16,297 bases of DNA from UBA8516 sp035457865 (GTDB lineage Archaea; Thermoproteota; Nitrososphaeria; Nitrososphaerales; Nitrosopumilaceae). The position numbers were made by a program, and so were the translations under genes. The notes below the pieces were generated by a model. It did no database searches and had not been told where the DNA came from. It saw only the letters and a list, made by a program, of their open reading frames with translations. Every line of letters starts with the position of its first letter. Position 1 is the first letter of the stretch. Positions 7,535 to 14,413 of this stretch are shown one piece after another. The stretch covers positions 1 to 16,297 of the forward strand of contig DATIAR010000020.1 in assembly GCA_035457865.1 (NCBI GenBank), read 5' to 3'.

Positions 7535-8476
7535 ATGTCATGTATAGAAACAAAATCGCTCTTAAAATCATATGGGGTTATAAATGCAGTTGATAGCATC
7601 GATCTATCTGTTAATTATGGTAAGATTTTTGGATTTTTAGGACCAAATGGGGCAGGGAAAACTACTACAATAAAACTTCTCACTACTCTTATACCTCCAT
7701 CAGCTGGTTCAATGAAAATACTAGGAATAGATGCTATTCGTTCTCCATTAGAAGTACGAAAGAAAATTGGGGTGGTTTTACAACAACCAAGCTACGAACC
7801 AACTCTTAGTGTAGAAAAATCTCTCGAAAAATATGGAATGATGTGGAATGTTGAGAGACAGATAAGACAGGACAGGGTTGAAGAACTTCTTTCAGCTTTT
7901 GATCTAGCAGAAATAAGGAATATTCAAAATGATGAACTCTCAATAGGTCAGAGACGAAGGGTACAAGTTGCTCGTGAATTTATGCACGACATGAATCTTT
8001 TATTTCTTGATGAACCCACAGTAGGTTTGGATCCTTCAGCACGTAGAGGATTGCTTGATTTTATTAAACATAAAGCAAAAGAGGGGTTAACTGTATTTTT
8101 TACAACACATCTACTCAATGAAGCTGAATACATCTGCGATGAAGTTGCTATCATAAACAAAGGAAAGATAATAGCAATCGACACTCCAGAAGAACTAAAA
8201 AACAAATTTGGGCGAGAAAAAACTATCAAGATCCACTTAGATGCTATCAGAAAAGATCTATCTGATCTCTTGATGGGAATAAAAGACTATGAACTTGATT
8301 TTAACTCTGGAACAAACATAACTATACGATCAAATGATTCTGAAGAAGTATTACTAAAAATTCTTCAAATTTTGACTGCAAATAACATCATGATAGAAGA
8401 CCTATCTGCAATCCCTACAAGTCTAGAAGAAATCTTTCTCTCAGTGGTGAACAAATCAAATGCATCCAGTGATTAG
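7535..8476 (+). CDS. ABC transporter ATP-binding protein (DrrA/ABC-2 exporter type)
   Basis: This is the 313-residue nucleotide-binding subunit of an ABC-2 exporter. Visible motifs are Walker A GPNGAGKTT (residues 36-44), the Q-loop in VVLQQPSY (80-87), the signature LSIGQRRR (135-142; a variant of LSGGQ), Walker B LLFLDE (155-160), the D-loop VGLDPSAR, and the switch His192 in TTHLLNEAE. A C-terminal extension of about 90 residues is usual for the DrrA/CcmA-like group involved in drug, lipid or polysaccharide export. The permease gene overlaps its 3' end by 17 bases, so the two form one complex. The substrate cannot be inferred. ATG 7535 is taken; ATG 7540 is out of frame. An AT-rich CTAAATTA box at 7504-7511 lies about 27 bases upstream. 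Confidence 0.93.
   Translation: MSCIETKSLLKSYGVINAVDSIDLSVNYGKIFGFLGPNGAGKTTTIKLLTTLIPPSAGSMKILGIDAIRSPLEVRKKIGVVLQQPSYEPTLSVEKSLEKYGMMWNVERQIRQDRVEELLSAFDLAEIRNIQNDELSIGQRRRVQVAREFMHDMNLLFLDEPTVGLDPSARRGLLDFIKHKAKEGLTVFFTTHLLNEAEYICDEVAIINKGKIIAIDTPEELKNKFGREKTIKIHLDAIRKDLSDLLMGIKDYELDFNSGTNITIRSNDSEEVLLKILQILTANNIMIEDLSAIPTSLEEIFLSVVNKSNASSD
8446..8450 (+). promoter_or_regulatory. Shine-Dalgarno GGTGA for the ABC permease, inside the ATPase gene
   Basis: GGTGA lies 9 bases before ATG 8460 and is embedded in the last codons of the ATPase gene. It supports internal initiation of the permease on the shared mRNA. Confidence 0.55.
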
Positions 8477-9221
8477 ACTAGTAAATAGAAATTTGACAAT
8501 ATCTCTTAACAAGGGATTTATGATATGGCAAGTAATTTTTCCTCTAATCTACATCTTTGTTGGTGGTTTTGCATACACTGCCTTGATCGATTCTGTTTCA
8601 TATGGTAACAAATCATTAGACTATCCCGCTTACATCGCATCGGGTATGATTGGCTTTAACATTATGAATAGCGCCCTTGTTTCTGGTATTATAATATGGA
8701 ATGATCGAAGACATGGTATGTTTGAACAGATCCTTGTAGGACCATTTACTAGAACACACTACATTCTAAGTAATGTTTACACAATAGGAATAATCGGATT
8801 AATTAGTGCCGCTTTAATCACGGCTGTTGGATATCCACTTTTCTTTGAATCTATAGAATTTAACTTACTTACTATACCACTTTTGGCTTTTGCTTCTGTT
8901 GTAGGCTCTATTCTATTTGGTTCTATTGCATCAATCATATCCACTAGGCTAAAATCAAGTGAAGGATTCAACGTAGTGATTAATACAGTCTTTTTGTTTT
9001 TTGCATTCGTAAGTACTGCTTTCTATCCGGCCCAAGGTTCTCCTCTTCCACTTTCAATCGCATTTTATTTTAATCCACTGACCTATCTTGTGGATGTTGT
9101 ACGTGCTGGGATATTTGGAAATTTTGACACATTTGTGGCAATAGAAATGTTAGTTTTAGTTACATTATCTGTAACTTTGTTTTCGATAGCTACAAAACTT
9201 CTTGCAAAACTTGAATTATAG
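8460..9221 (+). CDS. ABC-2 type transporter permease
   Basis: The 253-residue integral membrane subunit pairs with the ATPase encoded just upstream. About six hydrophobic segments are visible: roughly residues 18-42, 55-78, 100-125, 135-162, 168-190 and 225-247. An ABC-2 signature-like stretch, 'FYFNPLTYLVDVVRAGIFG', precedes the last helix. The preceding loop, 'RRHGMFEQILVGPFTRTHYI', matches the coupling region of this family. ABC-2 permeases export lipids, polysaccharides, drugs or haem-like compounds; the substrate here is unknown. ATG 8460 is supported by GGTGA at 8446-8450, and the gene overlaps the ATPase by 17 bases. Confidence 0.92.
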   Translation: MHPVIRLVNRNLTISLNKGFMIWQVIFPLIYIFVGGFAYTALIDSVSYGNKSLDYPAYIASGMIGFNIMNSALVSGIIIWNDRRHGMFEQILVGPFTRTHYILSNVYTIGIIGLISAALITAVGYPLFFESIEFNLLTIPLLAFASVVGSILFGSIASIISTRLKSSEGFNVVINTVFLFFAFVSTAFYPAQGSPLPLSIAFYFNPLTYLVDVVRAGIFGNFDTFVAIEMLVLVTLSVTLFSIATKLLAKLEL

Positions 9222-9232
9222 ATATACATCTT

Positions 9233-9242
9233 GATTTAAATC
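9233..9242. promoter_or_regulatory. TATA-like palindrome upstream of the 78-residue membrane protein
   Basis: GATTTAAATC is a perfect 10-bp palindrome centred about 26 bases before ATG 9264. This matches the TATA position of a leaderless gene and suggests the gene has its own promoter separate from the ABC operon. Confidence 0.5.
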
Positions 9243-9263
9243 CACCAATCTGGTAAATCGATC

Positions 9264-9500
9264 ATGGAAGCAAGAAGGCGGAGTAGTTTGTGGTTCCTTT
9301 TACCTATTTTCTTTAATATTCTAGGCGGCGTCATAGCTTATTTTATTATAAAAGATGATGATCCTCGTAAAGCAAAAAATTGTTTATTGCTTGGAATTAT
9401 TCTCACCGCAATTTCAGTTGCAATATTTGTGGTTCCAATATTGATTGGAATTTCACTTTTACCACGTTTTGATATGATGCCCAAGACTCCTTATCTCTAA
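9264..9500 (+). CDS. Small two-helix membrane protein, unknown function
   Basis: The 78-residue product starts with a basic segment (MEARRRSS). A first hydrophobic helix spans about residues 9-29, a polar loop with KDDDPRKAKNC lies at about 30-40, and a second helix spans about 41-66, followed by a short tail. The basic N-terminus suggests that both ends face the cytoplasm. I do not recognise a named family, although short proteins with a 'DDDPRKAKN' loop between two helices recur in archaeal membrane proteins. It follows the ABC permease by 42 bases but has its own TATA-like palindrome, so co-function with the exporter is only a guess from proximity. Confidence 0.75.
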   Translation: MEARRRSSLWFLLPIFFNILGGVIAYFIIKDDDPRKAKNCLLLGIILTAISVAIFVVPILIGISLLPRFDMMPKTPYL

Positions 9501-9507
9501 TTTTAAT

Positions 9508-9513
9508 AAAAAA
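9508..9513 (-). terminator. Oligo-T terminator of tRNA-Gln
   Basis: Six consecutive T on the minus strand begin two bases past the discriminator base of tRNA-Gln. This fits archaeal oligo-T termination. Confidence 0.5.
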
Positions 9514-9514
9514 G

Positions 9515-9604
9515 TAGCCCGGCCCAGATTCGAACTGGGGTCAAGGGCTCCAAAGGCCCCTATGCTTGACCGCTACACTCGGTGGATTTCTCCTCTACCG
9601 GGCT
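9515..9604 (-). tRNA. tRNA-Gln (anticodon UUG) interrupted by a 17-nt intron in the D-arm
   Basis: The 7-bp acceptor stem AGCCCGG/CCGGGCT, discriminator A at 9515, anticodon stem GGGGC/GCCCT with loop CTTTGGA (anticodon TTG, reading CAA), and T-arm CCCAG-TTCGAAT-CTGGG are all present. Between T8-A9-G10 and the rest of the D-arm (TGTAGCGG...) 17 extra bases occur. Removing 9578-9594 restores a standard 73-nt tRNA with D-stem pairs G10-U25, U11-A24, G12-C23 and U13-G22. CCA is not encoded, as is usual in archaea. It lies downstream of and in the same direction as the DUF354 gene, with AT-rich CTAAATAAC...ATTATAA boxes at about 9635-9655 as its likely promoter. Confidence 0.93.
9578..9594 (-). 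other. Non-canonical tRNA intron with bulge-helix-bulge splice motif
   Basis: In the precursor, exon bases C5-G6-G7-U8 pair with intron ACCG. The strands are followed by 3-nt bulges AGA (5' side) and AGU (3' side). The inner helix GGA/UCC is closed by a GAAA tetraloop. Archaeal splicing endonuclease cuts between the second and third base of each bulge, which places the intron at AGGAGAAATCCACCGAG, between G10 and U11. The outer helix is weak (one clear pair), so it is a relaxed motif. Confidence 0.8.
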
Positions 9605-9706
9605 TCCCGGGCGTTGAATGTTGATTTTAGTTCCCTTATAATGTTATTTAGTAAGCATTTCAGTTCCAATTAAGTTAATTTTCAATATCTTAGATTATGA
9701 TATAGA

Positions 9707-10735
9707 TTATGTTTTGATGTGGGTGATAAGCTTTGAAAAAGGATCTTCCATTGAATTTAGTATTTTTTTTGCCTTGTTTCTAGATCTTTTATTATCTGAC
9801 TTTAAAATCTTTTTTACAAGAAAAACTATTTTCTGCGGATTTTCTTCTCTTTTTACTAAACCATTTTTTACAAGATATCGTTCTATGTAATTTGGTATTG
9901 CATCATATGATATGGTTGGTATGCCCATTAAAGCAGCTTCGGCAGTCATAGTGCCACCAGATCCGATAAACAAATCTACAGATTTAAGTAAACTTTTACC
10001 ATCTACAACTTTGTCCATTACTATCACATTACTTCCAAATTTGCGTTTAAGTTGACTTATTTGTGGCAGATACCTACCTAAAATAACTACATTATAATTT
10101 AAAAATTCTCTAGTGATCTCTCGTATAATTTTGATAATTCTATTTTCATTATCAGAAACATAAGCAGCTTCTGATTCTTCAGGTCGTATTAGTATGGTCT
10201 TTTTTTTCTTAAGAAAATTATACTTTAAATCACTTTTTGATTTTTCTTTTACTATTATAGATGCGTCAATTGCTTTGTACTGTGATATCTTTTCTTCAGA
10301 AATACCGTATTTTGTAAATTCTTTTTTTGGAATAATCCATGGTATTAGAAGTCTTTGTACAAATGGTACAGATAACCTCATTACGGCTTCTGCATGAGGA
10401 GAATCACAAAAGGCAATATGTCTCACCCCAAGTCCATATGAAATTCTCGATGCTTCTGGGGAGCAAAAGCTAACTGTTAATTCAGGATTAAATTTTCTCA
10501 CTATAGATAGTAAACGATACATTCGTGTAAGACTTGCATTTAATTTGCTTATTTTGTCAGATCCACCATGTTTTCCAACAAATGTAAGATTCATGCCTCT
10601 AATTTTGGCAAGTTCCACCACTTCACGATAATTTCTTGAAGTGCAAAGTACTTTATTGTTTTTTTGTAATTTTCTTATCATAGGCTCAAAAAACAAAAGC
10701 TGTTTTGGAGTAAGTATATCGAACCAGATTTTCAA
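9707..10735 (-). CDS. DUF354 family protein, GT-B-fold glycosyltransferase-like
   Basis: The 342-residue product starts MKIWFDILTPKQLLFFEPMI, the hallmark N-terminus of DUF354 proteins, an archaeal/bacterial family with a predicted GT-B fold related to glycosyltransferases and UDP-GlcNAc 2-epimerase. The C-terminal half has ILGRYLPQ and GSGGTMTAEAALMGIPTISY (about residues 256-275), which resembles the nucleotide-sugar-binding segment of GT-B enzymes. A role in cell-surface or lipid glycosylation is likely, but the donor and acceptor are unknown. The start is TTG 10735; the ATG at 10739 is out of frame and no in-frame ATG lies upstream. It is divergent from the dehydrogenase-like gene at 10801. 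Confidence 0.85.
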   Translation of the reverse strand: MKIWFDILTPKQLLFFEPMIRKLQKNNKVLCTSRNYREVVELAKIRGMNLTFVGKHGGSDKISKLNASLTRMYRLLSIVRKFNPELTVSFCSPEASRISYGLGVRHIAFCDSPHAEAVMRLSVPFVQRLLIPWIIPKKEFTKYGISEEKISQYKAIDASIIVKEKSKSDLKYNFLKKKKTILIRPEESEAAYVSDNENRIIKIIREITREFLNYNVVILGRYLPQISQLKRKFGSNVIVMDKVVDGKSLLKSVDLFIGSGGTMTAEAALMGIPTISYDAIPNYIERYLVKNGLVKREENPQKIVFLVKKILKSDNKRSRNKAKKILNSMEDPFSKLITHIKT

Positions 10736-10760
10736 ACATTTTCGATATAATTCTTAGGTG

Positions 10761-10773
10761 GAAAAAGTTTTTC
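10761..10773. promoter_or_regulatory. 13-bp palindrome midway between two divergent TTG-start genes
   Basis: GAAAAAGTTTTTC is a perfect palindrome (6-1-6) centred at 10767. It is 32 bases from the minus-strand TTG 10735 and 34 from the plus-strand TTG 10801. It may be a shared AT-rich core promoter element or a regulator site for both genes. Confidence 0.4.
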
Positions 10774-10800
10774 TTAGCCTTTCTGCCTAGCTGCAATGAT

Positions 10801-11940
10801 TTGGGAGGGACAAAAGTTGTTGTTTATGGTCTTAGTACTGAGGGTTATTCTATTGCGTGTCAAATGGCAATTAAAGGCGCAGATGTCTTCATTGTTGACG
10901 AATCTGCTCATATGGCAATATCTCTCAAATCAGAAATTGCCAAGACATATCCAAATGTTGCATCTCTAAAAGAGGATGAACCCTTACTTGGGGTAGAACC
11001 AATAGACGTTGCAATATCACATTCAGAATATCTCTTCTTTGCTCCAAGGATACGAAAAACTGGACAGGAAACAAAGATGGAAATTCATTCAAAATTCAAG
11101 GATGCTACCAGTGCGCTAAAGAAAGGCGGTTCCGTCATTTACAATCTCCCAACAGGAATTGGCGGGAACAATGAAACCATATCTCTTTTGGAACATGTAA
11201 CTGGTCTTGAAGTAGGAAAGGGTATTTCATATTTCTATTATCCACTTGGAACTAAAAATCAGACACCAGAAATTATAGGATCTTTTAATGGTAAGGCAGA
11301 TGATAAACTCTCGAAACTGCTTGAGACTGATAAAAAGGAGAAAAAATTTGCAACTATATCTTCGGCTGAACTTCTTCATGCAATAAAAATACTTTCACAG
11401 TTTTCTAGTTTTTCTAGTATACTTGAAGTATGTAAATTTGCTCAAGATGATAACACAAGAAATGATCTCATGTTTGCTGAATTCAAAAACCTGTTCTTGG
11501 ATGATATAACTAGTGGCTTGTACGACTTGCGATCACTAGGAACATCGCTTGAAGGGGCAGGCGCTATGATGTATCTAGTTAATGGAAGCATTAAAGGAAT
11601 TGAAGGGTATGTAAAACGATTAATAGATGAAATTCGTTCTACGCTGAAAAAAAATGAACTAAAAGCAAGTAGAATAAGAGTTGCTCTGGTCTGGTCACAA
11701 GATGCTTACGAAATGCGTGGTGATAAAGTAGACATGTTAAACTCTCTTGTAATAAAATTGCGCGATTACATCGGTGATGTTGAAATACACCAAAGTCCGA
11801 CCTTTGATCTCTTTCACAGCGATAAAACTACTATAGTTGTAGCCTGTTCAAAATCAGATTATGAAAAAATTAGTAAGACTGGTAAGGGTACGGATCTAAT
11901 AACCATAAAAACAAACCCGCTTTGCGAAATTCTGCAATAA
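10801..11940 (+). CDS. Rossmann-fold protein, diverged nucleotide-sugar-dehydrogenase-like
   Basis: This is a 379-residue protein with an N-terminal NAD-type Rossmann motif, VVVYGLSTEGYSIACQMAIK followed by GADVFIVDE, where GLSTEG replaces GxGxxG. 'KGGSVIYNLPTGIGGNNETI' and 'EVGKGISYFYYPLG' fall where UDP-glucose/GDP-mannose dehydrogenases carry the 'STVPPGT' and 'YSPER' segments. The C-terminal third (RVALVWSQDAYEMRGDKVDM ... FDLFHSDKTTIVVACS) resembles their UDP-binding domain. The catalytic cysteine expected in the middle (GGxCxPKD) is not seen; the matching region reads EGAGAMMYLVNGSIKG. I therefore call it dehydrogenase-like, possibly non-catalytic. TTG 10801 is the only start that fits; no ATG lies in frame upstream. 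It precedes grpE by 33 bases. Confidence 0.6.
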   Translation: MGGTKVVVYGLSTEGYSIACQMAIKGADVFIVDESAHMAISLKSEIAKTYPNVASLKEDEPLLGVEPIDVAISHSEYLFFAPRIRKTGQETKMEIHSKFKDATSALKKGGSVIYNLPTGIGGNNETISLLEHVTGLEVGKGISYFYYPLGTKNQTPEIIGSFNGKADDKLSKLLETDKKEKKFATISSAELLHAIKILSQFSSFSSILEVCKFAQDDNTRNDLMFAEFKNLFLDDITSGLYDLRSLGTSLEGAGAMMYLVNGSIKGIEGYVKRLIDEIRSTLKKNELKASRIRVALVWSQDAYEMRGDKVDMLNSLVIKLRDYIGDVEIHQSPTFDLFHSDKTTIVVACSKSDYEKISKTGKGTDLITIKTNPLCEILQ

Positions 11941-11942
11941 GA

Positions 11943-11952
11943 GTAAAATTAG
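11943..11952 (+). promoter_or_regulatory. TATA-like box upstream of grpE
   Basis: GTAAAATTAG lies in the 33-base gap after the upstream stop and is centred about 27 bases before TTG 11974. This is consistent with a leaderless grpE-dnaK transcript with its own promoter. I saw no CIRCE-type inverted repeat here. Confidence 0.4.
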
Positions 11953-11973
11953 ACAAGTTATCAGTCATCATGT

Positions 11974-12537
11974 TTGTCTGAAGAGCAAAATACAGAAACA
12001 GCAGTACAAGTGGAAACTAGTACAGACGAAGACGTGAAAGAACCAAGCGTTAATGATTTAAAACCCATGCTTGAAAAAGAAAAAGAAACAGTAGCATCAT
12101 ATGAAAAAAAACTGCAATATCTCCTTGCAGATTTTGAAAATCTAAAAAAGAGAACAGAATCCGATGTTCAAACTCGTGTAAACTCGATGTTGGCAGAAAT
12201 TATGCTCAAGTTTTTGTCAATTTATGATGATTTTGTACGTGCAAAAGATGCACTTGGAAAACAACATGTTAATACAGAGGGACTTGATGGAATTTTAAAA
12301 AATATGAATTCTTTTCTATCAGAATATGGTGTAAATCCAATAGATGCAGTAGGTGAAATCTTTGATCCAAAATTACATGAATCTATAGCTATAAAGAAAG
12401 ATTCATCTTTAGACAACGATACAATTACCAAAGAGATTCGTAAAGGATATATTTTACAAAACAAAGTAATTAGACCAAGTTTAGTAGAAATATCAAAAAC
12501 TTCAAACGATAAATTAGAGGGTGAAAATAATGGCTAA
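11974..12537 (+). CDS. grpE: GrpE nucleotide exchange factor
   Basis: GrpE releases ADP from DnaK and resets the Hsp70 cycle. The 187-residue product has an acidic, disordered N-terminus (about 1-35), a long charged coiled-coil (about 35-90) containing 'LLADFENLKKRTESDV', a typical GrpE segment, and then the beta-rich head ending in 'KGYILQNKVIRPSLVEISK', close to the family signature (G-Y-x-L-x-x-R-V-[IL]-R-P-A-x-V). The start is TTG 11974: the nearby ATG at 11970 runs into a stop after three codons. The 3' end overlaps dnaK by 8 bases. The placement directly before dnaK and the bacterial-type family support bacterial origin, as for other archaeal KJE systems. Confidence 0.94.
   Translation: MSEEQNTETAVQVETSTDEDVKEPSVNDLKPMLEKEKETVASYEKKLQYLLADFENLKKRTESDVQTRVNSMLAEIMLKFLSIYDDFVRAKDALGKQHVNTEGLDGILKNMNSFLSEYGVNPIDAVGEIFDPKLHESIAIKKDSSLDNDTITKEIRKGYILQNKVIRPSLVEISKTSNDKLEGENNG
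12520..12524 (+). promoter_or_regulatory. Shine-Dalgarno GGTGA that fixes the dnaK start
   Basis: GGTGA (within GAGGGTGA) ends 5 bases before ATG 12530, inside the last codons of grpE. It favours ATG 12530 over the in-frame GTG at 12521, which is itself part of this site. Confidence 0.7.
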
Positions 12538-14371
12538 AATTATTGGAATAGATTTAGGAACAAGCAATTCTGCCGCTGCAGTAATGATGGGTGGTAAACC
12601 AACGCTCATTCCAGCAGCTGAAGGAACAACCGTAGGTGGTAAAGCATTTCCATCTATTGTTGCCTTTACAAAAGATGAGCAGCTTCTTGTAGGAGAACCT
12701 GCAAGAAGGCAGGCCGTTACAAACCCAGCAGGCACAATTGTAGCTGCAAAACGAAAGATGGGAAGTGACTATGTTTTCAAAATACATGACAAGGAATACA
12801 AACCACAACAAATCTCGGCATTTATTTTACAGAAAATAAAAAGAGATGCAGAGGCATTTGTTGGCGAAAAAATTGAAAAAGCAGTAATCACAGTACCTGC
12901 ATATTTTGATGATAATCAAAGACAAGCAACGAAGGATGCTGGTCAGATAGCCGGACTAGAGGTTGTTAGAATTATTAATGAGCCAACAGCTGCATCACTT
13001 GCATTTGGTTTAGATAAAGCAAAGCAAGAAATGAAAATTTTGGTGTTTGATTTTGGAGGTGGAACACTTGATGTGACCATAATGGAAATGGGCGGTGGCG
13101 TTTTTGAAGTAATGAGTACCTCTGGTGATACGCAACTTGGAGGCACAGATATGGATAAAATCATAATAGATTACATCATTGAAGCTTTTAGAAAAAACAC
13201 TGGAATCGATCTCTTAAAGGATAATGCAGCGATGGTTAGAGTAAGGGAAGCTGCAGAAAGAGCAAAGATTGAACTTTCTTCCGTAATGGAGACTGATATC
13301 AATTTACCGTTTATATCATACGATCAAACCGCCGGTCCAAAGAATCTAGAAATGAAACTTACCCGTTCAAAGCTTGAAGATCTCATAAATCCAATTGTAG
13401 AAAGATGTAGACCATCAATAACAAAAGCCTTGGAAGATGCAAAACTTTCACCTTCTGACATTACTAAAATTGTTCTTGTGGGAGGACCAACACGAATTCC
13501 ATTAGTAAAAAAGTTTGTTGCTTCTGTTTTAGGTAAGGAACCTGAATCTGGAGTTGATCCTATGGAAGCAGTAGCATTAGGTGCTGGAATACAGGCAGGT
13601 ATCATTGCAGGAGATGTTACAAGTGACATTGTACTCCTTGATGTTACTCCACTTACTCTTGGTGTAGAAGTGCTTGGTGGATTACGTGAACCATTAATTG
13701 AAAGAAATACTACAATTCCTACATCCAAAAGCAAGGTCTTTACTACTGCTGCGGACAATCAAACTGCGGTAACAATACACATTGTACAAGGTGAGAGGCC
13801 AATGGCTACTGACAATGTTTCACTTGGAAGCTTTAATCTTTCCGGAATTCCTCCTGCACCAAGAGGCATTCCACAAATTGAGGTAAAATTTGATCTTGAT
13901 GCAAACGGAATACTTAATGTTACAGCAAAGGATCTTGGTACTCAAAAAGAAGCAACGATAACAATTACTGCAAGCACAAAACTTTCAAAGGAAGAAATTG
14001 AAAAACTCAAAAAAGATGCTGAAGTTTATGCAGATCAAGACAAGAAGAAAAAGGAAGAAATTGAAATCAAAAATGAAGCCGAGAACTTTATTTATGCTAC
14101 TGAAAAATTAATCAACCAAGATCTCAAAGACAAAGTTACACAAGAACAAGGAATCAAAGTTACAAATGCAATAAGAGAACTAAAAGAAGTACTTGACAAG
14201 GGTTCTGCAGAAATTAAACCAAAACTTGATACATTAAAAACAATAGTTAACGAAATAAGTACAGAACTTTACAAAAAATCTAGTCCACCACCAGGACCGG
14301 GCCCGTCTGGAACAGAACCTCAAGGAGGAACTGAGGATGAAAGCTCAGGTAAAAACGCCACTGGCACTTAA
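12530..14371 (+). CDS. dnaK: Chaperone DnaK (Hsp70)
   Basis: This is the 613-residue ATP-driven Hsp70 that folds and protects proteins in the cytoplasm. The ATPase domain shows phosphate loop 1 GIDLGTSNS (residues 6-14), phosphate loop 2 DFGGGTLDV (174-182) and adenosine-site VLVGGPTRIP. The interdomain linker IVLLDVTPLTLG precedes the beta-sandwich peptide-binding domain (with VVQGER-like IVQGERPMA) and a helical lid rich in Lys/Glu. The tail is Gly/Pro/Glu-rich (PPPGPGPSG) and ends in KNATGT without EEVD. The segment after AVTNPAGTIVAAKRKMG runs directly into YVFKIHDKEY, so the roughly 25-residue insert of proteobacterial DnaK is missing, as in Gram-positive and archaeal forms. It overlaps grpE by 8 bases and precedes dnaJ by 42. 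Confidence 0.98.
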   Translation: MAKIIGIDLGTSNSAAAVMMGGKPTLIPAAEGTTVGGKAFPSIVAFTKDEQLLVGEPARRQAVTNPAGTIVAAKRKMGSDYVFKIHDKEYKPQQISAFILQKIKRDAEAFVGEKIEKAVITVPAYFDDNQRQATKDAGQIAGLEVVRIINEPTAASLAFGLDKAKQEMKILVFDFGGGTLDVTIMEMGGGVFEVMSTSGDTQLGGTDMDKIIIDYIIEAFRKNTGIDLLKDNAAMVRVREAAERAKIELSSVMETDINLPFISYDQTAGPKNLEMKLTRSKLEDLINPIVERCRPSITKALEDAKLSPSDITKIVLVGGPTRIPLVKKFVASVLGKEPESGVDPMEAVALGAGIQAGIIAGDVTSDIVLLDVTPLTLGVEVLGGLREPLIERNTTIPTSKSKVFTTAADNQTAVTIHIVQGERPMATDNVSLGSFNLSGIPPAPRGIPQIEVKFDLDANGILNVTAKDLGTQKEATITITASTKLSKEEIEKLKKDAEVYADQDKKKKEEIEIKNEAENFIYATEKLINQDLKDKVTQEQGIKVTNAIRELKEVLDKGSAEIKPKLDTLKTIVNEISTELYKKSSPPPGPGPSGTEPQGGTEDESSGKNATGT

Positions 14372-14381
14372 TAATTGATGA

Positions 14382-14390
14382 TTTATACTT
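14382..14390 (+). promoter_or_regulatory. TATA-like box for dnaJ in the dnaK-dnaJ gap
   Basis: TTTATACTT is centred about 28 bases before ATG 14414, in the 42-base gap after dnaK. A separate leaderless dnaJ transcript is likely, in addition to any read-through from grpE-dnaK. Confidence 0.6.
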
Positions 14391-14413
14391 GAGATTAACC
14401 AAAATTCGCTTAT

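Noticed and set aside
9515..9604. tRNA-Gln as a pseudogene because of the insertion
   Set aside because: Removal of 17 bases restores a fully paired tRNA, and a bulge-helix-bulge motif marks the ends, so an intron explains it better.
9691..9711. Direct repeat TAGATTATG at 9691-9699 and 9703-9711
   Set aside because: It is only 9 bases long in very AT-rich DNA at the end of the DUF354 gene, and chance is a sufficient explanation.
12521..12529. GTG 12521 as dnaK start
   Set aside because: It overlaps the GGTGA ribosome site, and ATG 12530 begins the conserved MAKIIGIDLGT sequence.
13324..13758. 144-codon frame antisense to dnaK
   Set aside because: It lies opposite the well-conserved ATPase/linker region of dnaK; low-complexity Ser/Pro/Thr content is what a mirror frame gives.
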